From positions 169,676 to 233,675 of the forward strand of contig NZ_LDJG01000008.1 of assembly GCF_001431425.1 (NCBI RefSeq): DNA of 64,000 bases, read 5' to 3'. A program made the position numbers and the translations under genes. The stretch is from Stenotrophomonas nitritireducens. GTDB taxonomy: Bacteria; Pseudomonadota; Gammaproteobacteria; Xanthomonadales; Xanthomonadaceae. Each line of letters starts with the position of its first letter. The first letter of the stretch is position 1. A model generated the notes under the pieces. It searched no databases, had not been told where the DNA came from, and saw only the letters and a list, made by a program, of their open reading frames with translations. Below are positions 31,460 through 39,960 of the stretch, in pieces.

Positions 31460-31907
31460 GGCCGCGTTCCTTGCAAGCTCTGGCGTGTCCGGTCGTGCGA
31501 AGCACGCAGACATGCCCGCATCGGCGCGGGCTTCGCGCCACAAGCGGCACGGCGGCGAAGCCGCTCCGTGCCGCGCAACCCCCATGTGCAGACTGGCTTT
31601 CGACGCGGCCCGGTGCCGCGTCCTTTTGTCTTGCCTTCCGCCTTTGCCCCTCGCTGGCGCTCCGGGCAGCGGCGGCCCGGCGGCGCTGCTGCGTGAGCAG
31701 CCAGCGCGCCGGCGAACGCGACGACGGCCACAGGCCGGGCGCGTTCGAGGCAAGACGCCTGCACGTTGGACGGTTGCGCCGAAGGCAGCGCGAAGTGCGG
31801 TGCGAATGCACCCGCACTGCACGCGCGACGACACGGCGACGAACAGCAGAACGACACGCCTGATGGCACGATGAGATGCACGGCGGCGTGGAGCGAATCG
31901 ACGGCCA
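31460..31907. other. Non-coding region between rlxS and traF, candidate oriT
   Basis: This 448-bp stretch holds no convincing gene. It contains an inverted repeat GCGGCACGG/CCGTGCCGC (31544-31552, 31566-31574) and, next to it, GGCGCG/CGCGCC (31523-31539). A single iteron-like CTGATGGCACGAT lies at 31860-31872. A hairpin-rich gap directly upstream of the relaxase gene is where oriT is expected. The nick site cannot be placed from sequence alone. Confidence 0.4.
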
Positions 31908-32495
31908 TCATGGGCGGGATTCCAGCCAGACCGGATCCGCTACGCCGATCACGGCGGACGTGCTGACAGGCCCGAAATACCGGCTGTCAAACGACGCCGG
32001 GTTGGTCACGCTGAGCAGGAACAGTTCGCCGGATTCAAGGCGGCGGCATTGCTGCCAGGATGGCAGCGGCCGGCCCCAGCGGTCAGCAGACAGCACGGCG
32101 GCCGAAGGCACACCGTCGATGAGGACAACGCGGCCAGTGATGCACACTTCCTGCGGCGCGACGGCGCCCACGCGCTTGAGCAGCGGCACGCGCGCCGGCA
32201 GGTAGCCGCGCTGCGCAGCCAGCGCGGCGGCGTCCGGCGGTAGTGTGGTTAGGACGATGCTGCCCACGGACGAAGGGCGTGGCAGCGAGCCGGCGCCGTC
32301 GCCTAGCGGATCGACGCGATACCAGCCGACCGCCACGCTGTCGGACGGGTTGTAGATCAGGCGCGGCAGCGGATGCACGAAGGACGCCCAGGCCAGCGCA
32401 GCGAGGCCGCAGGCGGACAGGCCCGCCAGCACGATGCGAGCGCGCAGGCGCGAGCGAGGACGCGGCGCGGTGTCGGCAGTGGAAACGGCGGTCAT
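31908..32495 (-). CDS. traF: TraF, S26-family peptidase of the conjugation system
   Basis: A 195-residue signal-peptidase-like enzyme. A membrane helix lies near 20-40 (RIVLAGLSACGLAALAW). The catalytic Ser region is NPSDSVAVGWYRV and the Lys region is VPLLKRVGAV, the S26 dyad; the C-terminal SFDSRYFGPVSTSAVIG is the usual box. In P-type systems TraF cyclises the TrbC pilin. The start overlaps the DUF2840 stop by 4 bp. Confidence 0.92.
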   Translation of the reverse strand: MTAVSTADTAPRPRSRLRARIVLAGLSACGLAALAWASFVHPLPRLIYNPSDSVAVGWYRVDPLGDGAGSLPRPSSVGSIVLTTLPPDAAALAAQRGYLPARVPLLKRVGAVAPQEVCITGRVVLIDGVPSAAVLSADRWGRPLPSWQQCRRLESGELFLLSVTNPASFDSRYFGPVSTSAVIGVADPVWLESRP

Positions 32496-33025
32496 GGCAG
32501 TTCCTTCCCGATCAGCCATGCGGCGTGCCGCTGGGCGGTGTATTCGGGCAGCGGCAGACGCGCAGCGAGCCGGTTGGCGAGCGTGCGCCAGTACGCGGGC
32601 GAGACAGCGGCGGGTGCGATGCCCAGCACCTCGATGGCGTCGATGCGCTCCAGTACGGTGCACACCTGGTTCTCGCCCTCGGCGTGCAGCAGGAGGCGTG
32701 CGCCGGGCTGCACGCCGGGGATGCGCTGCGCTGCATCCAGCGGCGTGCAAGCCTCCATCACCATGAGCTGCCAGCGAATGGTGCCGTAGTCGTTAGCCTG
32801 CCAGCGGATGCGGCACAACATGGCGCCCGGCAGGAACACGGCGCAGCGCCGCCAGCGGTCGAGCTGGTGCGTGCGCGCAGGTTCGCCGAAGCGCAGGTAG
32901 AGCTTGAAGCGCGGTTCGATGTAGGCCAGCGCCACGCGCGTCAGCGGCGCGCTGGCAGGCTGGCCGGAAGGTGCTGCGAGCGCAGTCGTGGCCGCGCCAG
33001 CGGCAGGCGAAGCGGATGCAGTCAT
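32492..33025 (-). CDS. DUF2840 family protein
   Basis: A 177-residue soluble protein with the DUF2840 pattern (VALAYIEPRFKLYLRFGEPA, then RCAVFLPGAMLCRIRWQAND). Function unknown. It lies between a small ribbon-helix-helix gene and traF with 4-bp overlaps on both sides, so it belongs to the parA-traF unit. Longer upstream extension in frame overlaps the neighbouring gene and was not used. Confidence 0.82.
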   Translation of the reverse strand: MTASASPAAGAATTALAAPSGQPASAPLTRVALAYIEPRFKLYLRFGEPARTHQLDRWRRCAVFLPGAMLCRIRWQANDYGTIRWQLMVMEACTPLDAAQRIPGVQPGARLLLHAEGENQVCTVLERIDAIEVLGIAPAAVSPAYWRTLANRLAARLPLPEYTAQRHAAWLIGKELP

Positions 33026-33294
33026 GGCGTGTTCTCCCCGCGGTGTTCTGGAAACTCGCGCTCCAGCAGGCCGCGCAGCAGATCGGCCACGGTCACGCCT
33101 TGACCGAAAGCAGCGATCTTGATGCGAGCGCGTAGCGCGGGCGTCACGTCGAGGGTCAGGCGGGCGGTGTAGAGGTCGCCTTTGCCCAGCGCATCGGCGT
33201 CGCCCTGGCGAATCCACGCCTCGGCGTGCGGATTCGCGGGCGGACGCGCGCCGATGCCGACGCGCTTTGCGCGTATCGGTGGCTTCGCTGTCAT
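33022..33294 (-). CDS. Small ribbon-helix-helix protein next to parA
   Basis: A basic protein of 90 residues. The C-terminal half, ARLTLDVTPALRARIKIAAF and GQGVTVADLLRGLLEREFPE, has the strand-helix-helix pattern of ParG/ParB-like partition partners. Position directly after parA suggests it is the DNA-binding partner of the ParA ATPase; that is inference. Both ends overlap neighbours by 4 bp. Confidence 0.7.
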   Translation of the reverse strand: MTAKPPIRAKRVGIGARPPANPHAEAWIRQGDADALGKGDLYTARLTLDVTPALRARIKIAAFGQGVTVADLLRGLLEREFPEHRGENTP

Positions 33295-33929
33295 GTCGGC
33301 CACCGCAGCAGTTCGTCCACCAGCGCAGTGATTTCGCGGGCGGCGGCGCTGTCCGGCGCCGTCTCGCGTGCAAGCCGGCCAGCGGCCACGCTGTCGGCGA
33401 ACACGATGCGCTGATGCACTTCCGCGCGTAGCGCCGGAAGCGGTTGGTCGGCGAGCGCCTGGCGCGCTTCGCGTCCGATCACAGTGGTACTGACGCGCCG
33501 ATTGATGACGAAGGCCGCGCGAAGCGTAGGCCGAAACACCTGCGCCTCGCGGATCAGCGCCACCATCTCGGCGCTGGCCCAAAGGTCATACGGGCTTGGC
33601 TGCACGGGAATCAGCACGCGCTCGGCCGCCAGCAGCGCGGAGCGCGCCAAAGCGGCGATCCTGGGCGGGCCGTCGATGATGACGTGATCGGCCCGCCTGG
33701 CGAGTTCTGGCGCTTCCTGATGCAGTGTTTCGCGTGCGAGGCCCACGGCGCTGAACAGCCGTGGCAAGCCTTGCTGGCTTCTGCGCTGCGTCCAGTCCAG
33801 CGATGAACCCTGCGGGTCGGCGTCCAGCAGGACGACGTGCTGGCCGCGCATCGCCAGCTCGCCGGCGATGTGCGTGGCGAGCGTGGTCTTGCCCACGCCG
33901 CCCTTCTGGTTGAGCAGCGCGACGATCAT
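33291..33929 (-). CDS. parA: ParA-family partition ATPase
   Basis: A 212-residue Walker-type ATPase. The deviant Walker A LLNQKGGVGKTT sits at the N-terminus, with LDADPQGSSLDWTQRR and DHVIIDGPPRI as the other nucleotide motifs. It lacks an N-terminal DNA-binding domain (type Ib). It partitions the excised, replicating element. The start MIVALLNQKGG was preferred over upstream Met codons because ParA proteins start here. Confidence 0.92.
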   Translation of the reverse strand: MIVALLNQKGGVGKTTLATHIAGELAMRGQHVVLLDADPQGSSLDWTQRRSQQGLPRLFSAVGLARETLHQEAPELARRADHVIIDGPPRIAALARSALLAAERVLIPVQPSPYDLWASAEMVALIREAQVFRPTLRAAFVINRRVSTTVIGREARQALADQPLPALRAEVHQRIVFADSVAAGRLARETAPDSAAAREITALVDELLRWPT

Positions 33930-34056
33930 GGCGCGGCCCTCCATGCTGGAAAGCCTTGCTTCGATTCGCCTGCAGAACCTGTCTGCTGCTGGTGGCGGTT
34001 GCCTGCCGTTTGTGGCCGTTTGGTGGTTGTCCACCGCAACGGCGCTTCCCTACTAA

Positions 34057-34196
34057 AAGTTAGAGAATTTAAGTTAGGGAAGTTAGAGGGCGCGCAAACC
34101 CAGTGCTGGCGAGGGTTTGCGGCCGATCGGCACGCCTGATAGCACGATAGTCCCACGGCTGATAGCACGATACCCCGCACGCCTGATAGCACGACA
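34057..34196. other. Putative replication origin: iterons, hairpin and AAGTTAG repeats
   Basis: Three direct repeats CTGATAGCACGAT/C-A at 34136-34149, 34159-34172 and 34183-34196 are spaced 23-24 bp, about two helical turns. Next to them CGCAAACCC/GGGTTTGCG (34093-34101, 34113-34121) forms a 9-bp stem. Three AAGTTAG copies lie at 34057-34063, 34071-34077 and 34080-34086 in an AT-rich stretch before parA. The block sits between parA and repA. Iterons beside a replication initiator are a typical origin. Confidence 0.7.
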
Positions 34197-34218
34197 CCAT
34201 TCACAGGTTGTCCCGGAG

Positions 34219-35076
34219 TTATCCCCGTGCCGTTTGCGGCACGGGCCGGAAGGTCAGCAACTCCATGCCGTTGTCCGGCATCCGCTCGATGCCCAGGACG
34301 TAGCCAGGCAGCGACTGCCGCGCGACCAGCGCGCGCAGGTCGCAGGCGAAGTCGTAGGGCTTCGCGGTGCTGCCTGATTTCTGGTGCAGGTAGCGAAAGT
34401 CGAACTGCCAGCCATGCTCCTGCTTGCCGCCGTGCTTGCGCACCAGGCGGTACAACCACCGCTCGATGCCGCCGGTCAGCCGGAAATACGCCGGGTCGAT
34501 GGTCAGCACCAGGGCGGCATCGAGCACGCCCGCATAGAACCAGTCCGGCAAGATCAGCTCGATGCCCAGCGGCGTGCCGCTGGCATCGGCCAGTTCCTTC
34601 CATTCGTTGATCCACGAGAAGCGGTGCAGGCGCCGTCCGGTCGTCTCGCGGATGGACGTAGCCACCGTGGTCGATTGCAGCCGATCCAGCGCGGCCTTGA
34701 GGCGCTGGTAGTCGCGCAGCGACTTGCCGCGCCCGATGAAGCGCAGGATCTCGTAAGGCGTGGCGCGCATCAGGCGCGACGGGCGCAGGCCCGCGTCCTT
34801 CGCCTCCACGATCTGCGAGGCCGCCCATATCAGCACGTCTGCATCCCAAATCGTGGCGATTCCGTGCTCGGCCGTGCCTTCCACGCGGATCGTGACGTTG
34901 CCCGCGTGGAAGTCGATGGGCTTGACCCGCTTGGACTTGCCGAGCGAGAAGAACGGATAGGCCATCAAATCCTGGCTGTCGCGAGGCGCCATGTCGCCGG
35001 GCAAGGCGCGGAACAGGTCGAGCTGTTCGCGCTCCTGCAACGGCCGCTGCCGGGACGGCAGCGCGGTGCTGGACAT
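34219..35076 (-). CDS. repA: RepA-type replication initiator protein
   Basis: A 285-residue protein of the replication initiator A family (PF10134-like): RDSQDLMAYPFFSLGKSKRV, ATIWDADVLIWAASQIVEAK, then LPDWFYAGVLDAALVLTIDP. Winged-helix initiators of this group bind iterons; three iteron-like repeats begin 22 bp beyond its stop. It would allow the excised ICE to replicate. 27 bp downstream of the excisionase-like gene. Confidence 0.88.
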   Translation of the reverse strand: MSSTALPSRQRPLQEREQLDLFRALPGDMAPRDSQDLMAYPFFSLGKSKRVKPIDFHAGNVTIRVEGTAEHGIATIWDADVLIWAASQIVEAKDAGLRPSRLMRATPYEILRFIGRGKSLRDYQRLKAALDRLQSTTVATSIRETTGRRLHRFSWINEWKELADASGTPLGIELILPDWFYAGVLDAALVLTIDPAYFRLTGGIERWLYRLVRKHGGKQEHGWQFDFRYLHQKSGSTAKPYDFACDLRALVARQSLPGYVLGIERMPDNGMELLTFRPVPQTARG

Positions 35077-35102
35077 GGCGATGGCCTGCCGCGCGCCGCC
35101 GA

Positions 35103-35384
35103 TCAGCGCGCACGGCTGTCGGCCGAGTGGTGCTCGGCGTATTCGGGATCGGAGGTCGTCTCGAAGCTGCGATCGGCGGCCCAGGCGTCGAGGTCGGCCA
35201 CGGCGTACATGACGCGCCGGCCGAACTTGCGAAAGCGCGGGCCGCCGCCAATCACGCGCTGCTTTTCCAGCGTGCGCGGCGACAGGCGCAGGTACTCGGC
35301 GGCTTCGTCGTTGGTCAGATAGCGTTGGGGCTGCGCGGCAGCGGTCGAGGCAGTGGCGGCAGGCCGCAAGGGAGCGGGACGCAT
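35103..35384 (-). CDS. AlpA/HTH_17-type DNA-binding protein, possible excisionase
   Basis: A 93-residue protein with a MerR-like helix-turn-helix: YLTNDEAAEYLRLSPRTLEK, then GGPRFRKFGRRVMYAVADLD. This is the pattern of HTH_17/AlpA regulators and excisionases. Position before repA suggests control of replication or excision. Which of the two it does cannot be told. Confidence 0.8.
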   Translation of the reverse strand: MRPAPLRPAATASTAAAQPQRYLTNDEAAEYLRLSPRTLEKQRVIGGGPRFRKFGRRVMYAVADLDAWAADRSFETTSDPEYAEHHSADSRAR

Positions 35385-35467
35385 GGTGTGAACCTCCATC
35401 GGTTGAAAACGCCCGGCCACACAGCGCGACCGGATGGAGGCAGTCTCAAGAAGCGAGGGGTTTCCGA

Positions 35468-36241
35468 TCAGGGCCGTTTTGCGTCCGCATCAAAACGACC
35501 CTTTTCAAGCGGCGGAAGCTGTGCTAACCGGCGATAGCCGCCGCGCATCAGCGCATCGCCGCGCCGCACCAGGCGGCGCACCTTGGAGCGCAGGCCGCCG
35601 TCGCTGTACCAATCGGCTGCGGCATCTACGCCGAACAAGCCTTCTGCGACTTCACGCAAGGACGCGCCCGCCAGGGTCGCGTCGAGCGCCTGCAAGGTGT
35701 GCAGCTCCAGCAGCGCGGCGGGTGTCGGCCTGGGCTTGGCGGCGGCCAGAGCGGTATTGGGCGCACGGCCGCGCGCAAGCGTGGCGGTGGCGCTGCCCCG
35801 ATGGGCATAGGCGACAGCCATGCCGTCTTCCAGGCCGGGCGCCAGCGCGAAGCGCAGGCAACGGCCTGGGCTGCGCGCGATCAGCGCCAGTCCCTTGCCG
35901 TCGTGGAGCAGTTGCTTATGGCCCGGAAGGTGCCAGAACGCGAAGGCCGTGGCATCGGCTGGCGGATCGGCATCAGGATAGAGCTGCACCACGGCGGCAT
36001 GACCGGGCAGCCAGGCGGGATGCGCCTCGCGCGCATCCAAGGCCGGGTCTTCCAGCAGGCGCAGCCCCCAGCGATGCGCCTGCTGTGCAGCTTGCGGCCG
36101 GCGATGGTGGCGCAGCCAGTCGAGCCGGTAGTCGTGATGCCTGCGCAGGTACTCCCAGGCGAGCGCGAGCGTATCCAGCCAAAGGACGTACAGGTAAGCG
36201 GCAGTCGGATACCAATGCGCGACGTGATGGGGGTCGACCAT
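35468..36241 (-). CDS. DUF2285 domain protein
   Basis: A 257-residue protein opening with a short segment, WYPTAAYLYVLWLDTLALAW, then EYLRRHHDYRLDWLRHHRR. The C-terminal DUF2285 region has TLQALDATLAGASLREVAEG and RSKVRRLVRRGDALMRGGYR, which looks helical and DNA-binding. It is conserved in this ICE family and of unknown function. A weak promoter-like TTGACA (minus strand, 36339-36344) lies about 100 bp upstream. Confidence 0.8.
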   Translation of the reverse strand: MVDPHHVAHWYPTAAYLYVLWLDTLALAWEYLRRHHDYRLDWLRHHRRPQAAQQAHRWGLRLLEDPALDAREAHPAWLPGHAAVVQLYPDADPPADATAFAFWHLPGHKQLLHDGKGLALIARSPGRCLRFALAPGLEDGMAVAYAHRGSATATLARGRAPNTALAAAKPRPTPAALLELHTLQALDATLAGASLREVAEGLFGVDAAADWYSDGGLRSKVRRLVRRGDALMRGGYRRLAQLPPLEKGRFDADAKRP

Positions 36242-36564
36242 GACGCAACCTCCTGCGAACAGGACTCGCCGCCACGGGCAGGGCTACGCGCTACATCGCC
36301 ATCGTCAGAACGTCATGGGTTAAAAAGGCGGATGGGGCTGTCAAGACCGATTGGCTCCGATGCGTTGCGTTATTCGTCTCAATGCTGCGGCGGCAGCGCC
36401 CCAATGTGGAGCGCCGTACAGGCCAGCCTGCCGCAGCCCGCGCCGGGCATCATGTCTATTTGGATCAGACTGGTGCGGCTACGCCGCAAGAATCCCGATT
36501 AAGACCTGCCCGGTATGACACCAGACTGAGAAAGTCACAGTAGGCTGTATTCGGTCGGCCGCAT
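36242..36564. other. Intergenic stretch without recognisable gene
   Basis: No open frame here has family features or a convincing ribosome-binding site. The minus-strand TTGACA at 36339-36344 followed by TTTTTAAC is the only promoter-like signal. The boundary with the DUF2958 gene at 36565 marks where the defence cargo region begins. Confidence 0.5.
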
Positions 36565-36915
36565 TTAGTCCGGGATGGCGCCGTCGCGCTGGGCCAGCCG
36601 GGTGTATTCCGACAGCGTGCGCGTGGCGTGGAAATAGAGGTCGCGCATCACGGGCTGCTTGCGCGGCCCGACGATGCTGGCCAGTTCGGACAGCTTGACG
36701 GTTCCTTGCGCCGGCATGCCGATCCCCAAGTCAATGAGGCCCCAAGCGGTATCGCCATCGGCGGGATCGAGCGCGGCCAGCAGCCACGTCACATGCGCGT
36801 CCGGCGTGAATAGCCGCACCACGGGCACCGGGTCGATCGTTCGGCCAGCGGCGCGGGCCTCGCCGTTGGCGAGCAGTTGCGCGCGCTCCGGGGCGGTGGC
36901 GAGTGGCTGGGGCAT
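36565..36915 (-). CDS. DUF2958 family protein (first copy)
   Basis: A soluble protein of 116 residues. Key stretches are PVPVVRLFTPDAHVTWLLAA, DPADGDTAWGLIDLGIGMP and RDLYFHATRTLSEYTRLAQR. It is paralogous to the gene at 48335-48685, sharing PVVKLFTPDA-x-x-TWLL. DUF2958 proteins are common in leading regions of conjugative elements, function unproven. It is divergent from the regulator at 37156. Confidence 0.85.
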   Translation of the reverse strand: MPQPLATAPERAQLLANGEARAAGRTIDPVPVVRLFTPDAHVTWLLAALDPADGDTAWGLIDLGIGMPAQGTVKLSELASIVGPRKQPVMRDLYFHATRTLSEYTRLAQRDGAIPD

Positions 36916-37090
36916 GGTCGGCAATCCCACAAATCCAATGATGCACGAATGCGGTTTCACGTCGAAGCGCAGAACCACGAAACCGGATTTGCGCCTTCGT
37001 GCGCAAGCACGGATGCGGTTCTATGGCTTTGCCGGAATCCGCCGATACGGATTTCCGTAAAGGCACAAAAACGGAGAACACCAAATGAAC

Positions 37091-37114
37091 ACTATAGATT
37101 GTAGCCCTATAGGG
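37091..37114 (+). promoter_or_regulatory. Candidate operator of the defence-cluster regulator
   Basis: The perfect palindrome CCCTATAGGG (37105-37114) and a nearby ACTATAG (37091-37097) lie about 45 bp before the regulator start. The arrangement resembles two half sites for a dimeric Xre-type repressor. Direct proof is absent. Confidence 0.4.
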
Positions 37115-37155
37115 AGCAATGGGATGTCATCTTGGTTTTTGAGAGGAAACCATAG

Positions 37156-37446
37156 GTGGCGGCTGGGAACTCATTGGCGAAGGCTTTGAAGACAGTCAGG
37201 AAAGCGCGTGGCTTGAGCCAAGAAGCGTTTTCGGACGTGTCGAGCCGCACCTATATGAGTACCTTGGAGCGCGACCTCAAAAGCCCGACTTTGAACAAGC
37301 TGGCCGAGCTGTGCGAGGTAATGGAGATCCACCCGCTCACGCTGCTGACGCTGGCTTACGCAGGTGATAGCACGCGCAAGGCCGACGAGTTGCTGGCGCA
37401 GGTTCGCCAGGAACTTGAGGCGGTATTGAATTCAGATGGAGATTGA
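37156..37446 (+). CDS. Xre-family helix-turn-helix regulator of the Thoeris-like operon
   Basis: A 96-residue repressor-like protein from a GTG start with GAGGAAAC upstream. The helix-turn-helix reads LAKALKTVRKARGLSQEAFS, then SRTYMSTLERDLKSPTLNKL. It precedes the TIR-like gene by 8 bp, so the three genes 37156-38888 probably form one operon. A regulator inside the operon could keep a toxic TIR system silent. Confidence 0.88.
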   Translation: MAAGNSLAKALKTVRKARGLSQEAFSDVSSRTYMSTLERDLKSPTLNKLAELCEVMEIHPLTLLTLAYAGDSTRKADELLAQVRQELEAVLNSDGD

Positions 37447-37454
37447 GAAGCGCC

Positions 37455-38018
37455 ATGGCATATCGAAATGGAAACTACACCGCCTTTTACGTTGCAGAGC
37501 CATTCCATCCCAGCTCGCTGGGTGCCAATGCGACGAAAGATTTTCAGTACTACAACACCCTGCGGATGTGGAAAGGCGCTGATGCGACGTTCCCCTTCGT
37601 CGATTCACACGGCAAAACTTACAGCGTCCGCGACGGCAGCGATTGGGAATACACCCTGAAGCCGAGGCTCAGGGAGCGCCTTCGGAACTCGAAGAACATC
37701 ATCCTCATCTTGAGTTCGATCACGACGAATTCCCTCGCCGTTCGAGAAGAAATCGACTACGGGATCAACGACCAGGGGCTGCCCGTGATCGTCGTCTACC
37801 CCGAATATGCCACCAAGGAAAGTCTGTTGGTCGATGGATCATTGAAGCAGGCGATCAAGAACCTGTGGGGAAATCTTCCCGTGTTCCGGGATTCGATGAG
37901 CAAAGTCCCTACGCTTCATGTCCCGATGAACAAGGAACTCATCAAAAAGTCCTTGCTGGACAGCGAGTTCATGGTTGGGAGCATGAAGGCCCCAGGCATC
38001 TACAGGTACAGCCCATAA
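37455..38018 (+). CDS. TIR-like protein, ThsB of a type II Thoeris-like system
   Basis: A 187-residue protein of the TIR-like/DUF1863 group. It opens with NYTAFYVAEPFH, then has DWEYTLKPRLRERLRNSKNI, ILILSSITTNSLAVREEIDY and LPVIVVYPEY. These are the strand-helix elements of a TIR fold; E/D in REEIDYGIND is at the place of the conserved acidic residue. The start ATG was chosen over an upstream TTG because of GAGAAG 6-8 bp before it. With the macro-like membrane protein next to it, the pair fits a Thoeris sensor that makes a nucleotide signal after infection. Confidence 0.78.
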   Translation: MAYRNGNYTAFYVAEPFHPSSLGANATKDFQYYNTLRMWKGADATFPFVDSHGKTYSVRDGSDWEYTLKPRLRERLRNSKNIILILSSITTNSLAVREEIDYGINDQGLPVIVVYPEYATKESLLVDGSLKQAIKNLWGNLPVFRDSMSKVPTLHVPMNKELIKKSLLDSEFMVGSMKAPGIYRYSP

Positions 38019-38039
38019 TCAATCGACATATCGGAGCGA

Positions 38040-38888
38040 ATGGTCCACGTCATGGCGAAGGTCAACTTTTTTGACAAGCGGGTCATCAAGAAATTCCTTG
38101 AGATCACCGCTGTCGTCAGCGGTACGCTGTCATTCGTGGTTATTTTTGTTGACGTCCCTGTCGAGTGGAAGCTGAAGGCCGGCTTGGCTTTCCTGGCAAT
38201 ACTGGTACTTACCTACCTGGTGATATGGCTCTGGTCGAACAACCTGAACAGTATCGACATCAATGTCGAGGGCAGCGATGTAGCGATCAAGACTGGCGAC
38301 ATTTTCCAGCAGCCTGGATTGAAGGCCATCGCCTTCAATGAGTATTTCGACACGCAGGTGGACAACAAGATAATTGGCGAGACTTCCCTCAACGGCGTTT
38401 TCATCCAGAAGCATCTCGGCGTCCCGCTCTCCGAACTGGACAGCCACATCGAGGAATACGCTTTTGATGACAGCGAAGTCCTGGAGGAGAACGAGGCCAG
38501 AAAACAGGGGAAGAAGAAAAGGTATCAGATAGGTACGATCTGCCTGTACAAAGACTACCTCCTGACCGCGTTCTCCAAGTTCGACGAGAACAACAAGGCG
38601 CTGCTGATGATGCCGGAGTACCTTGAGTTCCTCATCAATTTTTGGGACAAGGTAAACAACGTCTACGCCCAGCAAAGCGTATCGACCACGATCTTCGGCT
38701 CGGGAATCACGCGGATCAAAGGACACAAGAACATTTCCGACGAGGATCTCCTGAAGATAATGCTGTGGACGTTCAGGATCAGCGAGATGCGATTCAAGTA
38801 TCCCGCGAAGCTGACTATCGTGATCCACAAAGACAAGATTGACCAGATCAATCTTCTCGACATTAAATCCGCTAGAAACGGCGTGTAA
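38040..38888 (+). CDS. Two-helix membrane protein with macro-like domain, ThsA-like effector
   Basis: A 282-residue protein. Two membrane helices lie near 19-38 (ITAVVSGTLSFVVIFVD) and 45-63 (LKAGLAFLAILVLTYLVIWL). The cytoplasmic domain begins VEGSDVAIKTGDIFQQPGLK and continues AFNEYFDTQVDNKIIGETSL. This matches the DUF6430/macro-type domain of type II Thoeris ThsA as I know it, which binds the TIR-made signal and leads to membrane damage. It is 21 bp after the TIR gene. G+C is visibly lower than in backbone genes. Confidence 0.75.
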   Translation: MVHVMAKVNFFDKRVIKKFLEITAVVSGTLSFVVIFVDVPVEWKLKAGLAFLAILVLTYLVIWLWSNNLNSIDINVEGSDVAIKTGDIFQQPGLKAIAFNEYFDTQVDNKIIGETSLNGVFIQKHLGVPLSELDSHIEEYAFDDSEVLEENEARKQGKKKRYQIGTICLYKDYLLTAFSKFDENNKALLMMPEYLEFLINFWDKVNNVYAQQSVSTTIFGSGITRIKGHKNISDEDLLKIMLWTFRISEMRFKYPAKLTIVIHKDKIDQINLLDIKSARNGV

Positions 38889-38956
38889 TTCCCAATAGCG
38901 GTTCGGAGCGAGCCTGCTTCTCATAGATGCTGGCTGGGTAGGTGCTGTACCAACAG

Positions 38957-38990
38957 CGCAGCGCCCCGCCGTAACGGGCGGGGCGCTGCG
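38957..38990. terminator. Strong hairpin between the Thoeris-like genes and DUF736
   Basis: CGCAGCGCCCCGCC and GGCGGGGCGCTGCG form a perfect 14-bp stem with a six-base loop. It lies 68 bp after the macro-protein stop and 4 bp before the DUF736 stop on the other strand, so it could serve both converging units. There is no T-run, so it may be a structured barrier rather than a classical terminator. Confidence 0.55.
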
Positions 38991-38994
38991 GCGG

Positions 38995-39309
38995 TCACGC
39001 CGCCTGCGACTTGCTGCGCGACCAGATCAGGTCGTGCGTGCCGTCCTCGCCTTCGATTAGGCGGGCATAGACCGGAGCCGGGAACGAAGGATCGTCAAGG
39101 GTCACGGACTTGTAATCCCGCCCGGCCTCGCTGGTCTTGTTCCATGCCGCGCCGATGTCGTGGCCTGCGGCCTGGAGGCGGAAGTCGGGGGCGTTCTCGC
39201 TGCTGCCCTTGTCGTTGGGAACCAGCTTGACCTTGGCGTTGAGCGTCAGGGTGCGCAGCGTGCCGGTGAAGCCGTCTTTGTCGGTGGTGAAGGTGCCGAT
39301 GTTGGCCAT
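38995..39309 (-). CDS. DUF736 family protein
   Basis: A soluble protein of 104 residues: [20 protein letters not shown], then [20 protein letters not shown], typical of DUF736. The family is widespread in conjugative elements, usually near the leading-region genes; function unknown. TTTCTCC-type purine signal (GGAGAAATCAT on the minus strand) precedes the ATG. Confidence 0.9.
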   Translation of the reverse strand: MANIGTFTTDKDGFTGTLRTLTLNAKVKLVPNDKGSSENAPDFRLQAAGHDIGAAWNKTSEAGRDYKSVTLDDPSFPAPVYARLIEGEDGTHDLIWSRSKSQAA

Positions 39310-39839
39310 GATGATTTCTCCTTTCGGTTGAACAAGGTTCGCGCCCATCGCGTCCTTGTTGTGATCCGACCGGCGGGGGACGGGCTGGCTGCACCGCTTG
39401 CGGTCGCAACGTAGTGGAGAGCCGGGAGGCGAAAAGAATTTGCTGCGCGAGGAAGCCGCGCAGCGGCGGGGAAATTGTTTTCGCCAGACGGTTGCAGCCA
39501 TGAAGCCCGAGGCGCAGCCGCGCCCCTGCCAGGATTCACAACAACACAAGGACGCCTTGGGTCGAACCACTCCGAAAGGAGATGGGGCCGACTCGGCATC
39601 CCCGTCCGAAGGCTTCTACGGCTCGCCCGCTGACGCGGGCCAGGTCAACCACCCAACGACAGGCGAGAACGCCCCTGCCACACCTTGCGGCGCAGGTCTT
39701 GAGGCGTGGCGTGGAAGCTCCATAGCGATGCCGGGCGGGTTGTCCGTGAACCGTCCTTCGTGACGTGATGGGCAGGAACCGCCAGCGTTGAGGACGGCAC
39801 GCACCTGCACAACCTGCCGCAGCGAGCGCCAGCGTGTTC

Positions 39840-39873
39840 GCCAGCGCCCCGCCCATCGCGGCGGGGCGCTGGC
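39840..39873. repeat. Perfect 14-bp hairpin with GCGCCCCG arms
   Basis: Stem GCCAGCGCCCCGCC/GGCGGGGCGCTGGC, loop CATCGC. The inner ten bases of each arm (GCGCCCCGCC/GGCGGGGCGC) are the same as in the hairpin at 38957-38990; related arms recur at 43710-43737. It lies in non-coding DNA with no obvious terminator T-run. Confidence 0.7.
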
Positions 39874-39960
39874 CGGGCCGATCCGGCGCAGCCGGTTCGG
39901 CGGCATCGAGGGGCGCCAAGCATTGCGCGGCGGGGATAGCCCGTAGGGCTTTCCCCTGGA

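Noticed and set aside
39398..39763. A 121-residue plus-strand open frame in the non-coding stretch
   Set aside because: No ribosome-binding site, no recognisable family, and the frame crosses the hairpin-rich leader; more likely chance in GC-rich DNA.
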